Shown here: in pieces, positions 1 to 5,385 of the stretch
How the letters are laid out: every line of letters begins with the position of its first letter
How positions within the stretch are numbered: position 1 is the first letter of the stretch
Assembly: GCA_012735285.1 (NCBI GenBank)
Contig: JAAYHT010000120.1
Coordinates: 1-6,284, forward strand
Reading direction: 5' to 3'
Source: Clostridiales bacterium
GTDB lineage: Bacteria > Bacillota > Clostridia > Peptostreptococcales > Anaerovoracaceae
DNA: 6,284 bases
The notes under the pieces: generated by a model
What the model was told of the DNA's origin: nothing
What the model saw: the letters and a program-made list of their open reading frames with translations, nothing else
The model's database searches: none
Program-made: the position numbers and the translations under genes

Positions 1-862
1 AGGCGGGTTCGCCCTTCTTGTCAAAGGCCTCCAGAAACACATTAACAAGGGCTTCGTTATTGTTACTGTCAAACTTGTGGGTACTGTATTCAATAAAATA
101 ATAGATATCTGTGTCATCTTCCTTTGTGGAGACCTGGTCTAATCCTCTTTTATTATCAAAAATAGCCGATCTAAGCGCTTCTATCTCCTCCTCGCTATTA
201 CCATTGGAAATGGTTAATCCAAGTAGGGGCTCGTCTTCAGAAAGTATGTAGGGTCCGAACTTCCACTCCTTAGATTCTTCAATAATATCGGACATCTCTT
301 CCATGTTTATTAGGCCTGATAGGCTTGATAAATCTTCAATCTTAATATCACTTGCATCCTTTATGTATAGACTACTCAGGCTTGTTAATTCAGCCAAATC
401 TTTTACACTTGTTACTTGGCAGTGCTCCAGGTTAAGTATGGCCAAGGATTTTATATTACCTATTGGTTCAAGACTTTTTATGGACATAGGCTTTGTAGAA
501 TCCATGCCAGAAATATCTAAACCTACCAGGGGTAAATCCTTAAGAGGGCTAAGGTCATATGTATCGTATTTCTTCTCTGTAAAAAAATCATCGATCCTGA
601 GATATTTAAGGTTGGTAAAATACTTAAGTGGAATTAAATCAGAGTTTGCGGGATTAGAAATATATAAAGAAGTTACTTTCTTAGGATCAACCACTATAGA
701 GTCCTTCTCCTTGGATATAACAGCGCTTGCGGGTGCAACCTCCCCATAGAGACTGATGCGAACTTCATCTTCTTTGCCAGAGATACCCTTGGAGGAGCAT
801 CCCGTTAGTAGCAATATAGTTAAAAGGCTTACAAGAAGTAGAACTGAGTATGTTTTTTTCAT
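1..862 (-). CDS. Leucine-rich-repeat-like lipoprotein, C-terminus outside the window
   Basis: The protein starts at ATG 862-860 and reads open for 287 codons to the window edge. The N-terminus is a lipoprotein signal: MKK, then a hydrophobic stretch, then the lipobox LLTGC with Cys at about residue 21. It should therefore be exported and lipidated on the outer face of the membrane. Residues of about 60-165 carry irregular leucine-rich segments such as YFTNLKYLRI, LSPLKDLPLVGLDIS, PIGNIKSLAILNLE and LAELTSLSSLYIKD. These resemble internalin-type repeats with a spacing near 22 residues, but they are too few and irregular to name a subfamily. The part after about residue 190 is acidic and has no motif I recognise. 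No enzyme residues are visible; a binding or scaffolding role is inference. The ribosome site is weak: AAAGGA lies 14 bases before the ATG. A good promoter lies upstream at 950-978. Confidence 0.8.
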   Translation of the reverse strand, partial: MKKTYSVLLLVSLLTILLLTGCSSKGISGKEDEVRISLYGEVAPASAVISKEKDSIVVDPKKVTSLYISNPANSDLIPLKYFTNLKYLRIDDFFTEKKYDTYDLSPLKDLPLVGLDISGMDSTKPMSIKSLEPIGNIKSLAILNLEHCQVTSVKDLAELTSLSSLYIKDASDIKIEDLSSLSGLINMEEMSDIIEESKEWKFGPYILSEDEPLLGLTISNGNSEEEIEALRSAIFDNKRGLDQVSTKEDDTDIYYFIEYSTHKFDSNNNEALVNVFLEAFDKKGEPA

Positions 863-885
863 GATAATTCTTTCATTCCTTTCAT
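859..885 (-). other. Possible 8-codon leader ORF overlapping the lipoprotein start
   Basis: On the minus strand an ATG at 885-883 opens a reading frame MKGMKELS. It ends at a TGA (861-859) that shares bases with the lipoprotein start in the arrangement ATGA. Such overlaps can couple translation, and the lipoprotein has a poorly placed ribosome site of its own. The leader itself has no clear ribosome site, so chance is a fair alternative. Confidence 0.15.
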
Positions 886-949
886 TTTTTTTAGATACTT
901 ACCAGGACGAAGGACCTTGGCTACACCAAAAAAACACAAAGATACTAGA

Positions 950-978
950 ATTATAACCAATAGATTCCAGGAAGACAA
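950..978 (-). promoter_or_regulatory. SigA-type promoter for the lipoprotein gene
   Basis: On the minus strand TTGTCT (978-973) is followed after exactly 17 bases by a perfect TATAAT (955-950). This is the best vegetative promoter match in the window. It predicts a transcript start near 943 and a leader of about 80 bases before the ATG at 862. The assignment rests on consensus and spacing only. Confidence 0.55.
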
Positions 979-1037
979 TATAAATTTTACCCCCAATTAG
1001 AGTGAAATATGGAGTACCCAATGATAGGAATAAAAGG

Positions 1038-1067
1038 TTGATATTTTTGTTTTTATGGTAATATTAT
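1038..1067 (+). promoter_or_regulatory. Candidate promoter for the zinc-ribbon/YjbQ unit
   Basis: TTGATA (1038-1043) is followed after 18 bases by TATTAT (1062-1067), a 4/6 and a 5/6 match to the vegetative consensus. A perfect TATAAT also lies at 1065-1070, but its spacing to TTGATA would be 21, so it would need another -35. The stretch 1041-1075 is very AT-rich, so the exact hexamers are uncertain. The position, about 30 bases before the gene, is right for a promoter. Confidence 0.4.
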
Positions 1068-1100
1068 AATAAGAACAAATAGAGAAAAAGAGTGAGCCAT

Positions 1101-1472
1101 ATGTTTTTTATAGGGATTTTTGGTATACAGGACAAAGATAAATATATAGGAACTTACAACAATATTGTATGCCCCTCGTGTGGGAGATTAGCAAGGTATG
1201 ATATTCATAAGTCCTACAGATATTTTCACATATTTTTTATACCGACTTTCAAGTGGAAAGTTAGATATTTTGCAAAATCCTCTTGTTGCGGTTGCCTTTA
1301 TGAGTTAGATCCACTGGTTGGTATGGAGTTTGAGAAAAATCCTGACACCGTAATCAAGGAAGAGAATTTACAACAGATCAATTTCTATTTACCCTTCAAG
1401 CATTGTTTACATTGTAATGCCGATATACCCTCAGAGTATAATTATTGCCCCTATTGCGGTGGTAAATTGTAA
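1101..1472 (+). CDS. Small double zinc-ribbon protein
   Basis: This is a 123-residue soluble protein with two predicted zinc ribbons. The N-terminal one uses CPSCG (Cys24, Cys27) with Cys62/Cys63/Cys65. The C-terminal one has the regular form C-x2-C (102, 105) and C-x2-C (116, 119), ending in YCPYCGGKL. Between them lies an aromatic core, YRYFHIFFIPTFKW. The opening MFFIGIFGI followed by a CPxCG ribbon is, from memory, typical of a small zinc-ribbon family common in Clostridia whose function is not established. I start it at ATG 1101 because the family-like N-terminus begins there and AAAGAGTGA (1087-1095) can serve as its ribosome site. An in-frame GTG at 1092 would add three residues. YjbQ follows 30 bases downstream on the same strand, so the two are probably co-transcribed. 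Binding of nucleic acid or protein is only a guess. Confidence 0.8.
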   Translation: MFFIGIFGIQDKDKYIGTYNNIVCPSCGRLARYDIHKSYRYFHIFFIPTFKWKVRYFAKSSCCGCLYELDPLVGMEFEKNPDTVIKEENLQQINFYLPFKHCLHCNADIPSEYNYCPYCGGKL

Positions 1473-1502
1473 CACTAAGTTATACAAAAGGAGGACCTCA
1501 CT

Positions 1503-1895
1503 ATGCGACATAAAATTCAAACCACTAAGCCACAGCAGTTCATTGATATAACCAATAAGGTAGCTGAAGAGGTCAAAAAAAGTAATGTAAAAGACGGGAT
1601 CGCAGTAATATATGTACCCCATACGACAGCCGGAGTCACCATAAACGAAAATGCTGATCCGGATGTTGTGAGGGATATTATTTCTACCTTGGACAAAACA
1701 TATCCAGTATATGGAGAATACCTCCATTTCGAAGGAAACTCCCACGCTCATATAAAGGCTTCTATTATGGGCTCTTCTTGTGTAGTTATGATTCAGGGCA
1801 GTAAACTTCTATTGGGTACCTGGCAAGGCATCTACTTTTGCGAATTTGATGGGCCTAAGAATAGGGAGTTTTATGTGAAGATTATTAGGGATTGA
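1503..1895 (+). CDS. yjbQ: YjbQ/UPF0047 family protein (secondary thiamine-phosphate synthase type)
   Basis: This is a complete 130-residue protein, the normal length for the family. It carries all the family hallmarks: PHTTAGVTINENADPDV at residues 39-55, EGNSHAHIKASIMGSS at 77-92, and GTWQGIYFCEFDGPKNRE at 105-122. The conserved His40, Glu49, His81 and His83 are likely metal or active-site residues. Members form compact trimers. The E. coli homologue was reported to have weak thiamine-phosphate synthase activity, hence the usual product name, but the physiological role is unsettled. I see no TPP riboswitch or thiamine gene nearby, so the sequence gives no support for a thiamine role here. 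The ribosome site AAAAGGAGG (1486-1494), 8 bases before ATG 1503, is excellent. The gene is second in a unit with the zinc-ribbon gene and ends just before a hairpin terminator. Confidence 0.93.
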   Translation: MRHKIQTTKPQQFIDITNKVAEEVKKSNVKDGIAVIYVPHTTAGVTINENADPDVVRDIISTLDKTYPVYGEYLHFEGNSHAHIKASIMGSSCVVMIQGSKLLLGTWQGIYFCEFDGPKNREFYVKIIRD

Positions 1896-1907
1896 TTATA
1901 AAGATTT

Positions 1908-1936
1908 AAATAGGAGTAGCTTGGCTACTCCTATTT
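1908..1936. terminator. Bidirectional intrinsic terminator between yjbQ and katA
   Basis: A 13-bp perfect inverted repeat, AAATAGGAGTAGC (1908-1920) and GCTACTCCTATTT (1924-1936), is separated by a 3-base loop. It sits between convergent genes. On the minus strand the stem runs into TTTAAATCTTT, an acceptable tail for katA. On the plus strand the stem ends in ATTT and then CCC, a weaker tail for yjbQ. The stem includes the katA stop codon TAG (1933-1931) and its last lysine codon. Confidence 0.85.
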
Positions 1937-3403
1937 CCCGTACATTTTTAGTGCATCTTCTACTGATAGGTTAAGGGCTGCAGCAACTCCTTTTCCGTAT
2001 TCAGGGTCTGCTTGAGTACAATTATAGATATGTCTTAACTTTATTATTTCCTCAGAATCACCCATGGCTCTTGCTGTATTTTCAAACAATAATTGTTGCT
2101 GCTCTTTACTCATAAGCCTAATCAATTTACCTGGTTGAGTATAGTAATCATCATCGTCTTCTCTGAAGTCCCAGTTATCTGCCGGGCCATTTATTTCAAG
2201 AGGAGGTTCTTTATATTCGGGCTGTTCTTGCCATTCTCCATAGCTATTAGGTTCATAGGCTAAAGTACTACCGGCATTGTTATCTACCCTCATCTGACCA
2301 TCTCTATGGTAACTATGTACTGGGCACCTTGGAGCATTAACTGGTATTAGATGATGGTTAACCCCTAATCTGTAGCGTTGCGCATCGCCATAAGCAAACA
2401 GTCTACCTTGAAGTAATTTATCTGGTGAAAAGCCTATACCTGGAACAATATTGGCAGGATTAAAAGCCGCTTGTTCAACTTGGGCAAAGAAATTTTCTGG
2501 ATTCTTATTTAATTCTAAGACTCCAACTTCAATAAGTGGGAAATCTTTTTTGTACCAAACCTTAGTTATATCGAAAGGATTATAGGGCATATTTTTAGCT
2601 TGTTCTTCGGTCATTACCTGAATATACATTGTCCATCTGGGGAAGTCTCCCCTTTCTATTGCTTCGTATAGATCGCGTTGGTTGCTTTCTCTGTCCTTTG
2701 CGATTATAGCTTCTGCTTCTTCATCAGTCAGGTTTTTGATACCCTGGTGTGTATGGAAATGGAATTTTACCCATACACGCTGGTTTTCAGCATTTATCAT
2801 ACTGAAGGTGTGGCTACCAAAGCCGTGCATATGCCTAAAGGAATAGGGGATACCCCTATCGCTCATAGTTATAGTAACTTGGTGTAAAGCTTCGGGTAAA
2901 CTTGTCCAAAAATCCCAGTTAGCATTTGCACTCCTCATACCAGTTTTAGGATCTCGCTTAATTGCATGATTTAAATCCGGGAATTTAAGGGGGTCGCGGA
3001 TGAAAAATACTGGTGTATTATTGCCAACAAGGTCCCAATTTCCCTCTTCTGTATAAAACTTAATTGCAAATCCTCGAATATCCCTTTCGGCATCAGCTGC
3101 ACCGCGTTCACCAGCAACCGTTGAGAAGCGAACAAATACATCTGTTTTTTTGCCCACTTCTGAAAACATTTTCGCTTTTGTGTATTTTGTAATATCATGC
3201 GTAACTGTGAATGTACCAAAAGCTCCCGACCCTTTGGCATGCATGCGTCTTTCCGGGATAACTTCCCTGTTGAAATGCGCCATTTTTTCTAAGAACCAAA
3301 CATCTTGAACTAGAACTGGACCCCTTGGACCCGCCGTCATAACATTATTGTTATCTGCTACAGGAGCGCCAGCGGCTGTAGTTAGTTTTTTCTTCTCATC
3401 CAT
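1931..3403 (-). CDS. katA: Monofunctional heme catalase, KatA type
   Basis: This 490-residue cytosolic catalase converts hydrogen peroxide to water and oxygen using heme b. The length and the ending at MYGK without an extra flavodoxin-like domain fit the small-subunit clade. Catalytic residues are all present: His55 in RRMHAKGSGAFG, Asn128 in DLVGNNTPVFF, and the proximal heme ligand Tyr338 in RLFAYGDAQRYR. The His-Asn separation of 73 residues equals that of human catalase (His75, Asn148). Other family stretches are RFSTVAGERGAADAERDIRG, FRHMHGFGSHTFS, WVKFHFHTHQGIKNLT and NHHLIPVNAPRCP. There is no signal peptide. ATG 3403 is supported by AAGGAGG (3417-3411), 7 bases away. The gene diverges from the hemerythrin-cheX operon and converges on yjbQ, and appears to be transcribed alone. 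Intact sequence and residues argue for a working enzyme, suggesting regular oxygen exposure. Confidence 0.97.
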   Translation of the reverse strand: MDEKKKLTTAAGAPVADNNNVMTAGPRGPVLVQDVWFLEKMAHFNREVIPERRMHAKGSGAFGTFTVTHDITKYTKAKMFSEVGKKTDVFVRFSTVAGERGAADAERDIRGFAIKFYTEEGNWDLVGNNTPVFFIRDPLKFPDLNHAIKRDPKTGMRSANANWDFWTSLPEALHQVTITMSDRGIPYSFRHMHGFGSHTFSMINAENQRVWVKFHFHTHQGIKNLTDEEAEAIIAKDRESNQRDLYEAIERGDFPRWTMYIQVMTEEQAKNMPYNPFDITKVWYKKDFPLIEVGVLELNKNPENFFAQVEQAAFNPANIVPGIGFSPDKLLQGRLFAYGDAQRYRLGVNHHLIPVNAPRCPVHSYHRDGQMRVDNNAGSTLAYEPNSYGEWQEQPEYKEPPLEINGPADNWDFREDDDDYYTQPGKLIRLMSKEQQQLLFENTARAMGDSEEIIKLRHIYNCTQADPEYGKGVAAALNLSVEDALKMYGK

Positions 3404-3427
3404 ATTATTTCCTCCTTCATAATAACT

Positions 3428-3463
3428 CTTTTAACTTATACCCTTAAAACTAACCTTTAACTA
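3428..3463 (-). promoter_or_regulatory. katA upstream region with three short repeats and a weak promoter
   Basis: Reading toward katA, three related elements occur: AGTTAAAGG (starting at 3462), AGTTTTAAGGG (3451) and AGTTAAAAGAG (3436), spaced 11 and 15 bases. The -10-like TATAAG (3440-3435) lies between the second and third, with only a poor -35, TAGTTA (3463-3458), 17 bases upstream. The repeats overlap the probable promoter and could be operator half-sites for a peroxide or redox regulator, but I could not fit them to a PerR box. Nearby, TAAATATTTA (3472-3481) is a 10-bp palindrome, unremarkable in such AT-rich DNA. Confidence 0.3.
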
Positions 3464-3527
3464 TGTAATTCTAAATATTTAAAAAATTCAGAAAGGAAGT
3501 TTGGATATATGATAGGCATATAAGGGC

Positions 3528-3554
3528 TTTACTAAATGGGTTTAAGGCCGATAA
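3528..3554 (+). promoter_or_regulatory. Candidate motility-sigma (SigD/FliA) promoter for hemerythrin-cheX
   Basis: GCCGATAA at 3547-3554 is an exact match to the -10 element of FliA/SigD-type promoters. It lies 47 bases before the hemerythrin ATG. The expected -35 TAAA at a spacing of about 15 is only TTTA (3528-3531); a true TAAA at 3533-3536 is too close (10 bases). The same DNA can be read as a vegetative promoter, TTTACT (3528-3533), 16 bases, GATAAT (3550-3555). Either reading puts a start near 3560. The chemotaxis gene in the operon favours the motility reading. Confidence 0.4.
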
Positions 3555-3601
3555 TGAATATAAGTGGATATAAAATAATAAGAGAAAGGAATGTTAGCAT
3601 C

Positions 3602-4030
3602 ATGCTATGGAAAGACAATTATGAACTTGGAGTTCCAGTTATAGATGCGCAGCATAAAGAATTATTTAGGCGCGTCGAATCCTTTTTACAAGCATTACGG
3701 TCAGAGGTTAGCTGGGATGAGAAAATTCCGAAGATAAACGGAACACTTGAGTTTATGAAAGGATACGTTGTGGAGCATTTTCGTGATGAAGAAGAGTACC
3801 AGAAAAGTATCAATTATCCTGGATATGGATTTCATAAACAGATACACGACGGTATGGTCAATTATGTGCAAGAGGTTTCTAAGCAATATGAACAATCAGA
3901 AAGTAATGAACGGCTAATGCAAGAGTTTGGGGGAAGACTGCTTGCATGGCTAATTAATCATGTAGCTGCAGAAGATCAGCGCATTGCAGATTATGCTAAA
4001 AAGAAAGGGATGAGCGGAAATGAAGGATAA
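3602..4030 (+). CDS. Bacteriohemerythrin
   Basis: This 142-residue single-domain hemerythrin is predicted to bind O2 at a non-heme diiron centre in a four-helix bundle. All seven iron ligands are visible with normal spacing: His18 (IDAQHKEL), His59 and Glu63 (EHFRDEE), His78 and His82 (HKQIH), His120 and Asp125 (NHVAAED). It has no signal peptide and no membrane segment, so it is cytosolic. I start it at ATG 3602 because MLWKDNYELG is the usual family N-terminus. AAAGGA at 3585-3590 is a ribosome site, although 11 bases away. An in-frame ATG at 3536 would add 22 residues unlike hemerythrin and would start upstream of the predicted promoter -10. Its last 11 bases overlap the start of cheX, so translation is probably coupled. 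Known roles of the family include O2 storage, delivery and sensing; the context here suggests sensing or protection, which is inference. Confidence 0.94.
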   Translation: MLWKDNYELGVPVIDAQHKELFRRVESFLQALRSEVSWDEKIPKINGTLEFMKGYVVEHFRDEEEYQKSINYPGYGFHKQIHDGMVNYVQEVSKQYEQSESNERLMQEFGGRLLAWLINHVAAEDQRIADYAKKKGMSGNEG

Positions 4031-4469
4031 ACTACATAGAGCACTAATCGATGCAACACATAATGTATTTGAACTGATGTTTAATATTTCAGAGCTTTCC
4101 GATCATCCGATAGATAATTTCAAATATGACGATGAGGTTAATATTGCTATCGGTATTGTTGGAGACCTTGAAGGAGTAGTTATTTACCGTTTTCCAACCT
4201 CCACCTCTCTTAATATGGTAAAGATTATGAGCGGTATGGAGTTTGAAGAAGTGGATGCTTTTGTTACTTCTGCCATATCAGAGATTGCGAATATTATAAG
4301 CGGTAATGTTGTAACTGCACTTTCTAATGACGACATAAAATGTGATATATTACCGCCGGTTCAGTGCGAAAAGCATGGAGAAAAGGAATTTGAAATAGAA
4401 ACAAGTCGTTGTATTGGTACGGCAATCGGTGACATATGTTTGGATGTAAGATTGAATAGGGCCTCTTGA
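4020..4469 (+). CDS. cheX: CheX-type chemotaxis phosphatase
   Basis: This 149-residue protein looks like CheX of the CheC/CheX/FliY family, which dephosphorylates the response regulator CheY-P and resets the flagellar motor signal. The signature is ISEIANIISGN at residues 86-96, which supplies the catalytic pair Glu88 and Asn91 in an E-x2-N motif and the following Gly of the long active-site helix. Only one such motif is present, as in CheX; CheC usually has two. Upstream, VNIAIGIVGDLEGVVIYRF (40-58) fits the first beta strands, and the C-terminal CIGTAIGDICLDVRL fits the last strand. The ribosome site AAAGGGA (4004-4010) lies inside the hemerythrin gene, 9 bases before the ATG. No other chemotaxis gene is in the window, so its CheY partner must be elsewhere. 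A stand-alone CheX-like domain acting on another regulator is possible. Confidence 0.85.
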   Translation: MKDKLHRALIDATHNVFELMFNISELSDHPIDNFKYDDEVNIAIGIVGDLEGVVIYRFPTSTSLNMVKIMSGMEFEEVDAFVTSAISEIANIISGNVVTALSNDDIKCDILPPVQCEKHGEKEFEIETSRCIGTAIGDICLDVRLNRAS

Positions 4470-4477
4470 TCTTATTT

Positions 4478-4514
4478 ATAAAGGGGAAGCATGATATTTA
4501 GAGGTGGTATTTGA
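4478..4514 (+). other. Orphan ribosome site and start codon, possible decapitated gene start
   Basis: ATAAAGGGG (4478-4486) precedes an ATG at 4491 that reads only MIFRGGI before TGA (4512-4514). It lies 22 bases after the cheX stop, exactly where a third operon gene would begin. The SLH coding sequence starts immediately afterwards in a different frame. This looks like the stub of a gene start joined to unrelated sequence, though an accidental match is possible. Confidence 0.25.
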
Positions 4515-5257
4515 CACCGATACTCTTAAAGGTATCAGCAGCCAGACTTCTACCGATATCCAAGTCGAAATCAAGGATGTTTCCAAAGAGCATCAAGAGA
4601 GCCTTCCCGATAAAACGATTTCACTGACAGTAAGATCCGGTGATAAGACCATATCAAACTTTGATGGAAAGGTTACCGTTTCACTACCTTATGAACTGAA
4701 AGAGGGAGAAGATCCAGAGGACGTGACCGTATGGCACTTGGTGGATGACGGCACTATGACCGAAATCCCTTGTACTTATGACCCGGTGACAAAGCTGGAG
4801 GCTTTTAAAGTGACCCATTTCTCCCAGTATGTGGTGGGCGTAGCAAATACGAAGATCTGGGTTAATCCCTTCACTGATGTAACGGAGAAAGATTGGTTCT
4901 TCAGCGCAGTTGAGTATGTCAATAAGAATGGACTATTTGCTGGTACAGGTACCGCCACCTTCTCTCCCAACAGCCCCATGACACTGGCGATGCTTTGGAC
5001 GATTCTGGGCCGCTTGGAGGGACAAAGTCTTTCCGGAAGTGGCGTATATGATGCGGCACATAGCTGGGCAATGAAAGCCAGCATTACGGACGGCACCAAC
5101 CCTTACGGAAATATTACCAGGGGACAAATGGTTACTATCCTGTGGCGCTATGCCGGATCTCCCAAAGCTAGCAACAATCTGAGCAAATTCTCTGACGCGA
5201 ACGAAGTTGCAAATTGTGCAACCGATGCCATGGCCTGGGCAATAGACAAAAGTGTTT
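4495..5257 (+). pseudogene. Remnant of a large SLH-domain surface protein
   Basis: The frame is open from 4495, just after an in-frame TGA (4492-4494), with no ribosome-supported start. It begins inside a beta-rich domain (EVVFDTDTLKGI at about 4501 to THFSQYVVG at about 4854) that in Clostridia usually sits just before the SLH repeats of long cell-wall proteins. SLH repeats follow. The first (4864-5025) is nearly complete: NPFTDVTEKDWFFSAVEYV through MLWTILGRLEG. The second (about 5038-5160) is shortened: VYDAAHSWAMKA through GQMVTILWRYAG. The third starts with KFSDANEVANCATDAMAWAI and is cut off at about 5257, where a terminator begins. SLH domains anchor proteins to wall polymers, but this piece has no signal peptide and cannot be exported. 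There are no internal stops or frameshifts, so decay is recent or the piece came from an intact gene. A hand count gives about 53% GC at 4921-5160, against 33-42% in sampled lines of the genes on either side. GTG 4504 or ATG 4756 could be miscalled as starts. Confidence 0.75.
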
Positions 5258-5286
5258 GCGCCTCGAAGAAGAGGCGCTTTTATTAT
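5258..5286 (+). terminator. Intrinsic terminator after the SLH remnant
   Basis: GCGCCTC (5258-5264) and GAGGCGC (5271-5277) form a 7-bp, nearly all-GC stem with the loop GAAGAA, followed by TTTTATTAT. This is a standard rho-independent terminator for plus-strand transcription. It should end any transcript coming from hemerythrin-cheX through the SLH remnant and isolate the DUF362 gene. The stem begins right where SLH homology stops, so it was probably the terminator of the original SLH gene or of a gene beyond a deletion. Confidence 0.85.
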
Positions 5287-5293
5287 GAAGGTG

Positions 5294-5322
5294 TTGAAGT
5301 ATTATTTGGAAAGCTTTATTTT
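5294..5322 (+). promoter_or_regulatory. Weak candidate promoter for the DUF362 gene
   Basis: TTGAAG (5294-5299) and TATTTT (5317-5322) are 17 bases apart, each a 4/6 match to the vegetative consensus. The preceding terminator implies that the DUF362 gene needs its own promoter in 5287-5385. A better -10, TATAAT at 5365-5370, abuts the ribosome site and has TTGAGG only 14 bases upstream, so it is unlikely to be used. Confidence 0.2.
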
Positions 5323-5368
5323 ATAAATAGAAACAATTTCTTCTTTGAGGCGGACTGCAATTTATATA

Positions 5369-5377
5369 ATAAAGGGG
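5369..5377 (+). repeat. 9-bp direct repeat, second copy (first at 4478-4486)
   Basis: ATAAAGGGG occurs here and at 4478-4486, 891 bases apart, on either side of the SLH remnant and its terminator. Both copies are followed within 16 bases by CATGAT, so each looks like a ribosome site plus start codon. This copy serves the DUF362 gene, 8 bases before its ATG. The match could reflect a recombination or insertion event, or two similar ribosome sites by chance. Confidence 0.3.
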
Positions 5378-5385
5378 CTGATTAC

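Noticed and set aside
303..956. Plus-strand open frames at 303-749 and 756-956
   Set aside because: They lie antisense to the lipoprotein gene and its leader, have no ribosome sites, and their translations resemble no family. The minus-strand frame has a lipobox and leucine-rich segments.
1431..1751. Minus-strand open frame antisense to yjbQ
   Set aside because: It is a mirror of the clearly coding YjbQ frame, with no ribosome site or recognisable motif.
2678..3240. Open frames at 2678-2887 (plus) and 2971-3240 (minus) inside katA
   Set aside because: Both are other-frame readings of the catalase gene, which is intact with all active-site residues.
3404..3535. PerR box upstream of katA
   Set aside because: I compared the spacer with TTATAAT-N-ATTATAA. 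The best site, TTAGAAT on the minus strand, matches one half-site well but the other half fails, so I do not call it.
3536..3601. Upstream start (ATG 3536) for hemerythrin
   Set aside because: The extra 22 residues are unlike hemerythrin N-termini, the ATG precedes the predicted -10 element, and no ribosome site supports it.
3619..3895. Minus-strand open frames under the hemerythrin gene
   Set aside because: They are antisense to a hemerythrin with all ligands and carry no motif of their own.
4776..5127. Minus-strand open frames under the SLH remnant
   Set aside because: The plus-strand frame shows clear SLH repeats; the antisense frames are a by-product of its higher GC.
4470..5385. Insertion sequence or transposon around the SLH remnant
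   Set aside because: No transposase frame or terminal inverted repeats are visible; the only bracketing signal is a 9-bp direct repeat that doubles as two ribosome sites.
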